NCBI GenBank assembly: GCA_964017045.1
Contig: OZ024794.1
Span: 3,985,501 to 4,049,500 of the forward strand
Length of the DNA: 64,000 nt
DNA from: Omphiscola glabra
Lineage: Eukaryota; Mollusca; Gastropoda; Lymnaeidae
Reading direction: 5' to 3'
Part shown: piece after piece, positions 43,807 to 53,100 of the stretch
Layout: the number at the start of each line of letters is the position of its first letter
Numbering within the stretch: position 1 is the first letter of the stretch
Notes under the pieces: model-generated
What the model was told of the DNA's origin: nothing
The model's database searches: none
What the model saw: only the letters and a program-made list of their open reading frames with translations
Made by a program: the position numbers and the translations under genes

Positions 43807-43879
43807 GTCATTTAAAAAAAAATCTATTGCTGAAAATGGTTTTATATTTAAATATTAAAATTCTTAGGAGACTGAGAGA

Positions 43880-44245
43880 GAGAGGGAGGTTGATAGGGAC
43901 GTGATTAATGAGAGTGGCGCGGATAGTAGAGGGGGGAGGTAAGTAGAGGTGCGTTGGTAGTACAGGGGCGTGGGTATGAGAAGGGCGTGATAGGTGAGGG
44001 GTGTGGGTAGGAAAAGGGCGTGGTTAGTAGAGGGGCGTGGTTAGTAGAGTGTGGTGGTATTAGATGGGTGTGGTTAGTAGTGGAGTTGGTAGTAGATTGG
44101 CGTGGGTAGGAGAATGGTGTAGGTAGGAGATTCGCGTGGATAGGAGAGAGAGAGAGTGGTTACTAGAGGGGAGTGGGTAGTAGAGGGGGTGGGTAGGAGA
44201 AGGGCATGATAGTTGAGTGGCGTGGGTAATAGAGAGGAGAGGGTA
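43880..44245. repeat. degenerate GTGG/TAGTAGAGG minisatellite
   Basis: Diverged units of about 20-22 bp around GGGCGTGGTTAGTAGAGG. Too degenerate for a fixed copy count. Confidence 0.8.
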
Positions 44246-44249
44246 GATC

Positions 44250-44734
44250 GCCAAGTGACATCACATAAGTGATATTTGAACGATACGACGGAGAATTGGA
44301 GTTTTCACCTAATCACTAATATAACAACCGCGCCAACCACCCTGCATTACACCGCACAAAACGGCAACCAACAATTACTTGTACAGTGGCTGTAAGGTGA
44401 TCGCTTTAAAAACACTCTTGCGTGTGTGAGTTTTATTTGATCATTAAGGTATCAAATAAGGTCGGGGACAAATCAATAGCATGTCATAAAATGGCCATTC
44501 GACTTTGGGAGAACTCTAGTTGTCGACATGACAGGGGTCACGTGATGAGAACATAATGACGGGACATAATTGATTTACATTGGTGTTGTGTCCCCTGACA
44601 AGATGGCGGCACGAGAATGGGGTGAAGTGTAGACGCTACCGTCAATAATATGCTAGAAGATTGACCACGGATGGCGAACGGAAGAAAGGAAAGACATTGG
44701 GAAATAGTGAAAATGTTATAGTCCATGTAGAATT
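44250..44734. other. intergenic; perfect YY1-type motif at 44599, no gene confirmed
   Basis: ACAAGATGGCGGC occurs at 44598-44610, a motif common at housekeeping promoters. Translation from its ATG stops after nine codons, so no exon is called. Confidence 0.4.
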
Positions 44735-45351
44735 GTATCATTTAGATGAAGTGGTGAACATGTTACAGTCACTGTAGAATTGTATCATTTAGATGAAGTG
44801 GTGAACGTGTTATAGTCACTGTAGAATTGTATCATTTAGATGAAGTGGTGAACGTGTTATAGTCACTGTAGAATTGTATCATTTAGATGAAGTGGTGAAC
44901 GTGTTATAGTCACTGTAGAATTGTATCATTTAGATGAAGTGGTGAACGTGTTATAGTCACTGTAGAATTGTATCATTTAGATGAAGTGGTGAACGTGTTA
45001 TAGTCACTGTAGAATTGTATCATTTAGATGAAGTGGTGAACGTGTTATAGCCACTGTAGAATTGTATCATTTAGATGAAGTGGTGAACGTGTTATAGTCA
45101 CTGTAGAATTGTATCATTTAGATGAAGTGGTGAACATGTTATAGTCACTGTAGAATTGTATCATTTAGATGAAGTGGTGAACATGTTACAGTCACTGTAG
45201 AATTGTATCATTTAGATGAAGTGGTGAACATGTTACAGTCACTGTAGAATTGTATCATTTAGATGAAGTGGTGAGCATGTTATAGTCACTGTAGAATTGT
45301 ATCATTTAGATGAAGTGGTGAACATGTTATAGTCACTGTAGAATTGTATCA

Positions 45352-45535
45352 TGATTACAAGTTGCCGTTAAGGGATATGAGGCTATAGGCTGTGGTGGAA
45401 GCCTATAGCCGGTGATTCTAAATATGCAGCCCTGAGAAAGCTGCTCCTAGGCAACCGTTTCGTCCCAGCTATTTCGCGAACTAGGAGCGTAAGCTCGACG
45501 GCCCGCTGACGCCATTTCCTAATGTGATATTCGAG
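45352..45535 (+). mobile_element. retroposon fragment related to the 15.2-kb element, inserted in the 47-bp array
   Basis: 45420-45475 matches 15196-15247 (ATATGCAG, CTGCTCCTAGGCAACC, CCCAGCT). The upstream part holds a perfect 11-bp hairpin (45381-45410). Array units resume cleanly afterwards. No convincing target-site duplication was found. Confidence 0.6.
45381..45410. other. perfect hairpin, 11-bp stem
   Basis: GGCTATAGGCT, loop GTGGTGGA, AGCCTATAGCC. Fully complementary arms. It lies in the insert, not in the array unit. Confidence 0.85.
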
Positions 45536-45699
45536 ATGAAGTGGTGAACGTGTTATAGTCACTGTAGAATTGTATCATTTAGATGAAGTGGTGAAGGTGT
45601 TATAGTCACTGTAGAATTGTATCATTTAGATGAAGTGGTGAAGGTGTTATAGTCACTGTAGAATTGTATCATTTAGATGAAGTAGTGAGCATGTTATAG

Positions 45700-46102
45700 C
45701 AGGGGTCGGGAACCCATGGCTCACGAGCAGGGCCGGCCTTAGGCCACTGCAACCTATGCGGCCGCAGTGGGCCCCGCACTTTCATAGGCCCCGCCCCGAA
45801 TTTAATTTCTAATACAAAATCTTAATTTCCACTTATTATCCTTATCCTCTACCCAGAATGGGCCCCGCGCAATCCGTTTCGCATAGGGCCCCGCAATTGT
45901 TAGGGTCGACCCTGCTCGCGAGCCAGATGTGGCTCTATATTGATGGCTGCATCTAGCTCGCAGACAAATGTTCGATTATAAAACAAATCTGTTTCTTTAG
46001 ACTCCTTTGATCTTTTAAACATAATGTATGGCTCTCACAGAATTACTTTTCAAAATATGTGGTGTCCATGGCTCTCTCAGACAAAAGGGTTCCTGACCCC
46101 TG
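45700..46102 (+). mobile_element. hAT element (OC1/Charlie-like, non-autonomous) carrying a nested MITE
   Basis: Starts CAGGGGTCGGGAACCC and ends GGTTCCTGACCCCTG, which are inverted repeats. The 8-bp flanks TGTTATAG (45692-45699) and TGTTACAG (46103-46110) agree at 7 of 8 positions. Both forms occur in the surrounding 47-bp array, so it inserted into an array unit. Interior motifs GAGCCAGATGTGGCTCT and CATGGCTCTCTCAG recall the OC1 hAT family from memory. It is split by a MITE at 45728-45914; without it the element is about 216 bp. Confidence 0.8.
45728..45914 (-). mobile_element. hAT-type MITE, family CAGGGCCGR (copy 2), nested
   Basis: 187 bp in reverse orientation to copies 1 and 3. The flanks CTCACGAG and CTCGCGAG agree at 7 of 8 positions, showing insertion inside the older hAT element. 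Confidence 0.88.
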
Positions 46103-46295
46103 TGTTACAGTGACTGTAGAAGGGTAATAGTTCCTGACCCCTGTGTTATAGTGACTGTAGAAGGGTAATAGTTCCTGACCCCTGTGTTACAGTGACTGTA
46201 GAAGGGTAATAGTTCCTGACCCCTGTGTTACAGTGACTGTAGAAGGGTAAAAGTTCCTGACCCCTGTGTTACAGTGACTGTAGAAGGGTAATATT
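46087..46295. repeat. 41-bp tandem repeat containing the hAT right terminus, five copies
   Basis: The unit is GTTCCTGACCCCTGTGTTAC then AGTGACTGTAGAAGGGTAATA. It consists of the last bases of the hAT element, its target-site duplication and adjacent flank. The first copy overlaps the element's own end. Confidence 0.9.
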
Positions 46296-46306
46296 TAGAT
46301 GATGTT

Positions 46307-46775
46307 AGATTGGTTCCTGCACACCCCAAGGGGTATTCGTTCCTGCGAAAACCTCAGGGTATTGGTTCCTGTACACCCCAAGGGGTATTCGTTCCTGCGC
46401 AAATCTCAGGGTATTGGTTCCTGCACACCCCAAGGGGTATTCGTTCCTGCGCAAACCTCAGGGTATTGGTTCCTGCACAGCCCAAGGGGTATTCGTTCCT
46501 GCGCAAACCTCAGGGTATTGGTTCCTGCACACCCCAAGGGGTATTCGTTCCTGCGCAAACCTCAGGGTATTGGTTCATGCACACCCCAAGGGGTATTCGT
46601 TCCTGCGCAAACCTCATGGTATTGGTTCCTGCACAGCCCAATGGGTATTAGTTCCTGCGCAAACCTCAGGGTATTGGTTCCTGCACACCCCAAGGGGTAT
46701 TCGTTCCTGCGCAAACCTCAGGATATTGGTTCCTGCACACCCCAAGGGGTATTCGTTCCTGTCCAACCCACATGG
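46307..46775. repeat. 52-bp minisatellite, nine copies
   Basis: The unit is GGTTCCTGCACACCCCAAGG then GGTATTCGTTCCTGCGCAAA plus CCTCAGGGTATT. Because 52 is not a multiple of 3, one frame reads all three phases in turn (172 codons). This is an artefact. Confidence 0.94.
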
Positions 46776-47195
46776 ATATGGTTACTGTCCACACTTCCAA
46801 CTGTCATCCAGGATTGATGACCTCAATTAGGCTCCTAAGAGGTTTTACTAAGGAACTTAACGACTGCGATCCTCTGGAGGAGGCTGCTATTGATTCCATG
46901 GCGCACAACATGTAGACCTCTCAATCAGGGGGGAATAATCGCTGGCCCGCCATCTCCACCCCCACCTTCAACGTGGTTCAAGAGGGGACGGGTGGTTAGG
47001 GTGGGAAGGGCGGGTAGGTGTGTTTAACAAGAAGAAAAATGGAATGGTCGAGTTGTTTGGACTTTGGCTATGAACGTTGATGGGTTGTTCAGTGAAGAGG
47101 TTTAAAGTTTAATTTGATTACAAGGGTAATCATTTGAGCCCCAGTTCTGTGATTGGTTCATGGAAAGGTAATGCTTTAAGTTTAGCTGAATGTGT
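46776..47195. other. intergenic, no gene seen
   Basis: Unique sequence between the 52-bp array and the LINE fragment. Confidence 0.5.
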
Positions 47196-47893
47196 ATAAA
47201 GCTGAAACTGCAAACCAAAGTCAGAATCTTCAACAAAAATGTCAAAACAGTCCTACTATAAGAACCTGACATACAATCGGCACGATGCTCTATAGGGAGC
47301 AGAAACTTGGAAAACAACAGCGATCATTACGCAGAAAGTACATACCTTCATAAACACTTGCCTTAAAAAAGATCCGGAACTTCAAATGGCCAAATACCAT
47401 CACCAACAAAGATCTACTGGAAAGGACATACTAGGTGCCCATTGATGAAGACATCATAAAGAGAAGATGAAGGTGGGTAGGGCACACTCTCCAAAAACCC
47501 CAGATAACAAGGAAAGAGAGGAGGCCAAAGAATACATGGAGGCGCGAGCTAGAGGCAGACACGCAAAGTATGGGATACACCAGGGAGCAACTGGAAAGGA
47601 AAGCACAGGACCGTGATGAATGGAAAGTTCTTGTTGACGGCCTATGCCCCAGACGGCCTATTCCTCAGACGGCCTATGCCCCAGACGGCCTATGCCTCAG
47701 ACGGCCTATGCCTCAGACGGCCTATGCCCCAGACGGCCTATGCCTCAGACGGCCTATGCCCCAGACGGCCTATGCCTCAGACGGCCTATGCCCCAGACGG
47801 CCTATGCCTCAGACGGCCTATGCCCCAGACGGCCTATGCCCTAGACGGGGTAAAAAGACATTAGTAGGTAAATTTACCGGTCACCAAAATTGA
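47196..47893 (+). pseudogene. LINE (non-LTR retrotransposon) 3' fragment, C-terminal ORF end
   Basis: Translation gives KLQTKVRIFNKNVKTVLLY, then after a frameshift near 47290 GAETWKTT, then NKDLLERTY with an in-frame stop at about 47431, VPIDEDIIKR, GHTLQKP, RRPKNTWRRELEADTQS and MGYTREQLERKAQDRDEWK ending VDGLCPRR. This is the conserved post-RT tail of a common invertebrate LINE class (consensus GHTLRK, RGRPKNTWRR, QLERLAQDR, LVDGLCPRRG). The frameshift and stop make it dead. The tail GLCPRR is expanded by the 16-bp array before GKKTLVG. Confidence 0.85.
47637..47850. repeat. 16-bp minisatellite grown inside the LINE C-terminal codons
   Basis: The unit is GGCCTATGCCCCAGAC (CCCC or CCTC form), about 13 copies. 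The first and last copies encode the normal LINE tail GLCPRR. The 16-bp period cycles through three frames without a stop. Confidence 0.94.
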
Positions 47894-48109
47894 AGTAGCA
47901 GTACCGGTAATAAAATAACACATTAGATGCTTAAACTGCCAAGCTCGCCAGTGTGACATTACTGACATTACTGACATAAGCTTTGGGGAAAGAGGGCACA
48001 AAAAATAATGTACTTTTGAAAGATCATATATATCTACATTGTTATTAGAATGAAAAATGTGTGTGGGGGGGGGGGCTAGTTGGTCAAGGGGAAAAACAAT
48101 GTACATACA

Positions 48110-48296
48110 CAGGGCCGACCGTAACAACTGCCAGGGCCCTATGCGAAACGGATTGCGCGGGGCCCAGTCTGGGTAGGAATAAGGATAATAAGTGAAAATT
48201 AAGATTTTGTATTAGATAATAAATTCGGGGCGGGGCCTATGAAAGTGCGGGGCCCACTGCGGCGGCATAGGTTGCAGTGGCCTATGGCCGGCCCTG
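48110..48296 (+). mobile_element. hAT-type MITE, family CAGGGCCGR (copy 3)
   Basis: 187 bp, CAGGGCCGACCG to GGCCGGCCCTG. The flanks TACATACA and TACATCCA agree at 7 of 8 positions. Same orientation as copy 1. Confidence 0.9.
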
Positions 48297-48534
48297 TACA
48301 TCCATTCCGTGTAGTAGGTGCAAAATGCCAACAACAGTAAGGGAGTAAAAACTGGTGATATAATTCTTACTGACGTCATAGCATAGCCCAAAAAATGTAA
48401 GACTACCATTAAAACACCAAATATTAAACTGAAATATCAGTTAAAATACCGGGTATCATTATTTTATCAGTGTTCGACATTTTAACGTCTCAGGAGTGAT
48501 GCGAGTTAATACTGTATCAACACAACCAATCAAC
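48297..48534. other. unique interval, no gene seen
   Basis: AT-rich, no recognised feature. Confidence 0.5.
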
Positions 48535-48640
48535 TTTCCCCGCACACAATGAACTCGACCATCATACAGTGAACTCGCCCTGCACACAATGAACTAGCCC
48601 CGCATAAAATGGACTTTCCCCGCACACAATGAACTACCCC
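48535..48640. repeat. degenerate 20-bp repeat
   Basis: About five diverged units of CCCCGCACACAATGAACTCG. Confidence 0.8.
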
Positions 48641-48834
48641 TTTCCTATCATTACGTGGTTGAAAGAATATTGTACCTTTCAAAATTAATTATCAAGCCAT
48701 TAAATGTTTGTCTTTTAACACCTAGATCTTTCTGTCTGTTCCATACACAAAAAAATTAATTAGTGGAAGTATGATAAATTGTGACAGATGTTGTCATGGT
48801 TAATCATAACAAGGTATGTCAAGTATCATTCATC

Positions 48835-49255
48835 ACGGACAATGTGTCAGTCAGCTGGTCAATCTACTGGTCAATCGGCTTGCTGGCCATCATGTTAGTC
48901 AGCAGGTCAATAAACCATTCAAATGGTCATGTCAGCCAGCAGCTGGTCATCATGTCAGCCAGCAGCTGGTCATCATGTCAGCCAGCAGCTGGTCATCATG
49001 TCAGCCAGCAGCTGGTCATCATGTCAGTGAACTGGTCTATATTTCAGTCAGCTAATCAACTATCTCACATGGTCAAAGTTTCGGTCAGCTAATCAACTAT
49101 CTCACATGGTCAATGTTTTAGTCAGCTAATCAACTATCTCACATGTTCAAAGTTTCAGTTAGCTAATCAACTATCTCACATGGTCAATATTTCAGTCAGC
49201 TAATCAACTATCTCACGTGATCAATGTTTCAGTCAGCTAATCAACTATCTCACAC
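48835..49255. repeat. 22-bp and 36-bp tandem repeats side by side
   Basis: 48925-49025 is GTCAGCCAGCAGCTGGTCAT plus CAT, four to five copies. 49035-49255 is GTCAGCTAATCAACTATCTC followed by ACATGGTCAATGTTTC, six copies. Both share GTCAGC and GGTCA, so one may derive from the other. Confidence 0.9.
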
Positions 49256-49324
49256 ATGATATCAACATCCTTACAACAGACATAAAAACACAAACAAATC
49301 TGGTATTTGGTTTAAAATCTGTTA

Positions 49325-49472
49325 TTTATTGAATGGCTATGCATCCGTTTATGAGCTGCATGTATGAATGAATTCTGTCACTAAAGTAGATTGTCAATTA
49401 GATCACTCATTTCAATACATTGAAAAAATTGCATTTGCTTAATAACAACATAAAAGACAATGCAAGTTTATT
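49325..49472 (-). promoter_or_regulatory. candidate poly(A) signals for DTWD2
   Basis: AATAAA on the minus strand at 49467-49472 and 49325-49330, about 650-800 bp past the DTWD2 stop. Use of either is inference. Confidence 0.35.
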
Positions 49473-49544
49473 TGAACATGAACTGAACAAATCTAACATT
49501 AGCCGTAGAAGATAGCCAGTTTTTTCCATTTATAATAACTTGTT

Positions 49545-49905
49545 GAACATGACAGGACAGTAGAACAGGACAGGACAGTAAAACAGGACAGTAGAACATC
49601 AAAGAGAGTAAAGCATGACAGGACAGTAAAAGAGGTCAGTAGAACATCAAAGAGAGTAGAACATGACAGGACAGTAGGACAGGACAGTAGAACAGGACAG
49701 GACAGTAGAACATCAAAGAGAGTAGAGCATGAAAGGACAGTAGCACAGGTCAATAGAACATCAAAGAGAGTAGAACATGACAGTAGAACATCAAAGAGCG
49801 TAGAACATGACAGGACAGTAGAACATCAAAGAGAGTAGAAAATGACAGGACAGTAGAACATCAAAGAGAGTAGAATGTGACAGGACAGTAGAACATGACA
49901 GGACA
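49545..49905. repeat. minisatellite in the likely DTWD2 3' UTR or flank
   Basis: Mosaic of CATGACAGGACAGTAGAACA and TCAAAGAGAGTAGAA units of irregular length over about 360 bp. Confidence 0.88.
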
Positions 49906-50126
49906 ATACATTTCAGTTCATTTTAAAAGAGGGAGATTTGATGGACAAATTTGATGAACACATTTGACACATGCCATTAAAGATTAAGGCAACTGAGCAT
50001 CAATGTTAATGGGAAATTGTCAGACAAACATGATGACAGAGGTAACCAAAACAAACCACAAACATTTACTAAATTGTTTCCCCGTTACACTTCACTTGAC
50101 TGAATACAAAAGCGCTTATTCTACAG

Positions 50127-53100
50127 CTAGTGTTCTATGCAAGACTCTTTGGCCCATTTCTGTGCCAATCTCTTCTGTACCGACCGAGGTAAAGGTTTGG
50201 TCCACAGACCGTGTTCCACTCTGTATTCTTTACTTTGATGCTCTGCCGCCCCATGCTGCAGTTGGAAGTTGCACAAAGCCTCAAGTGGGTGGCTTAGAAT
50301 CTGACAGATAATACAGCAATACAAGTAACAACAAATCTTACTTCAAACTTCAACAACTATTTCAAATAAACAAGTTCAATTGAGACACATATCAGCACAT
50401 AAACAGTTCACCAAGTTGAGACACATATCAGCACAAAAACAGTTCACCAAGTTGAGACACATATCAGCACATAAACATTTCACCAAGTTGAGACACATAT
50501 CAGCACATAAACAGTTCACCAAGTTGAGACACATATCAGCACATAAACATTTCACCAAGTTGAGACACATATCAACACATGAACATTTCACCAAGTTGAG
50601 ACACATATCAGCACATAAACAGTTCACCAAGTTGAGACACATATCAACACATAAACATTTCACCAAGTTGAAACAGATATCAGCACATAAACAGCTCACC
50701 AAGTTGAGACACATATAAGCACATAAACATTTCACCAATGTGAGACACATTTCAGCACATTAACATTTCGCCAAGTTGAGACACATATCAGCACATAAAC
50801 ATTTCACCAAGTTGAGACACATATCAGCACATAAACATTTCACCAAGTTGAGACACATATCAGCACATAAACAGTTCACCAAGTTGAGACACATATCAGC
50901 ACATAAACATTTCACCAAGTTGAGACACATATCAGCACATAAACATTTCACCAAGTTGAGACACATATCAGCACATAAACAGTTCACCAATGTGAGACAC
51001 ATATCAGCACATAAACAGTTCACCAAGTTGAGACACATATCAGCACATAAACATTTCACCAAGTTGAGACACATATCAACACATGAACATTTCACCAAGT
51101 TGAGACACATATCAGCACATAAACAGTTCACCAAGTTGAGACACATATCAACACATAAACATTTCACCAAGTTGAAACAGATATCAGCACATAAACAGCT
51201 CACCAAGTTGAGACACATATAAGCACATAAACATTTCACCAATGTGAGACACATTTCAGCACATTAACATTTCGCCAAGTTGAGACACATATCAGCACAT
51301 AAACATTTCACCAAGTTGAGACACATATCAGCACATAAACATTTCACCAAGTTGAGACACATATGTGGTGCTGGGTGGCCGAGTGGTCTAAACTGAGCAA
51401 ATCTCAAGTAGATGGTCTGGAGTTCAATCCCCACCAAAGCCCAGTCAAGCAATCACACCACCAGCACCCCGGGTGGATGGGACTCGTTAACCTTGGACGG
51501 CAACTCATCTAAGAGAAGGCAACTCTGAATTCAAACCCGGCGATGGAGTCCCCGATAGGCGGATAACATTGATACAATGAAACATTCCGGCAACTACCGG
51601 GTGGATGGGACTCGTTAACCTTGGACGGCAACTCATCTAAGAGAAGGCAACTCTGAATTCAAACCCAGGAGATGGGGAGATGGAGTTCACATGCGCCTAA
51701 CTGGCAGCAGTGATGCCTCTCGAACATCGAACCTTGTAACGCGCTTCGAGCCTTTGGGAATGAAGCGTGATTTCTCAAAATTTCTCAAATAAACTTCATT
51801 ATTATTATTATTATATCAGCACATAAACAGTTCACCAATGTGAGACACATATCAGCACATAAACATATCACCAAGTTGAGACACACATCAACACATAAAC
51901 AGCTCACCAAGTTGAAACATATCAGCACATAATAAAATATCCTAAAAAAAATCAAGCTATTTTTATTAGGCATTTTTTTCTCTCTAAATTTACTCAAGTT
52001 TCAACTTTAAAAGCAAAGTGTTTTCATTAAAGAAACTAATACCTACACTTCTTATCTGTCTTGTGTCAACAATTTCATAACTACTCTATTTGACTGCCTT
52101 GTGTTAATCTCATACTACTATTCTTGACTGTCTTGGGCTAACAATCTAAACAAGTACTTTTGTTGAATGAAAGCAATTTCATGCAATAAATAGTTGTTGT
52201 ATAGCTCACCTCATAGATTTCAGGCTTACGTTCCAATGCTGCTATGGCAATGGCAGCTGTCTCTAATGTAGATAATGATAAATCACTGGGTTGGGTGCGT
52301 ATCACATATTTGCTTTTTTGTTCAACTTTTATTTGTACCTGTCACAGTGAGGAAAAAAACAGAATATTTTATTAATTTTAGAGATATATCAACCGCATTT
52401 CAAGTTCCCCAATGAACAACTGCCAATACAATTATATGATCACATCATTCAGACCAACTGACAATACAATTATATGATCACATAATTCAGACCTACTGAC
52501 AATACAATTATATGATCACATCATTCAGACCAACTGACAATACAATTATATGATCACATCATTCAGACCGACTGACAATACAATTATATGATCACATCAT
52601 TCAGACCGACTGACAATACAATTATATGATCACATCATTCAGACCGACTGACAATACAATTATATGATCACATCATTCAGACCAACTGACAATACAATTA
52701 TATGATCACATCATTCAGACCAACTGACAATACAATTATATGATCACATAATCTCAGCTATTCTCTGCTCACTTTTTTTAAAGTTTTCAAAACTGGATTT
52801 TGTGAGTAGATGCCCTTAGCTTGTGCCCATGTACCATCAAGAAACACCAAATTGTAGCTGACCTCAGTGGGTACCTCAGATATATCCATAGCATCATCTC
52901 CTGGGTATAATAACAGGGTATTTGATGAATCAAACACAGAAATTAACTCTGGGAATCTGGAAATACAGTGTTTAATGAGCAACATACATTGAGAAATATA
53001 GGTATAATGATTCTGTAATATTACTAATTTAAAACATCTACAAGTGATTTTGTCAAGAAGAATTTAACTGCTTACACATGACTAAAATGAAACATTTATT

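Larger units (their letters stand above)
44735..45691. repeat. 47-bp minisatellite, interrupted by a retroposon
   Basis: The unit is TCACTGTAGAATTGTATCAT then TTAGATGAAGTGGTGAACGT plus GTTATAG. About 16 copies lie in 44735-45351 and 45536-45691, either side of the insert at about 45352-45535. Variants (AACATG, AACGTG, AAGGTG; TATAG or TACAG) are grouped. Confidence 0.95.

Noticed and set aside
43510..43858. Frames of 96-110 codons (GRNTAAILHS, CKMAAVFLPL)
   Set aside because: Nine copies of a 30-bp unit, open on both strands.
44598..44630. First exon starting ATGGCGGCACGAG
   Set aside because: Stop after nine codons without a donor in frame; only the YY1-type motif is noted.
46299..46830. 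172-codon frame (VPAHPKGYSFLRKPQGIGSC repeats)
   Set aside because: A 52-bp tandem array cycling through three frames; homology-free and bounded by the array.
50376..51254. Cys-rich frames ([12 protein letters not shown] repeats)
   Set aside because: Complement of the 36-bp intronic array; the apparent cysteine-rich peptide is purely periodic.
51365..51440. tRNA gene
   Set aside because: A/B boxes are present, but the sequence continues as a SINE body with (ATT)n tail and the cloverleaf is not intact.
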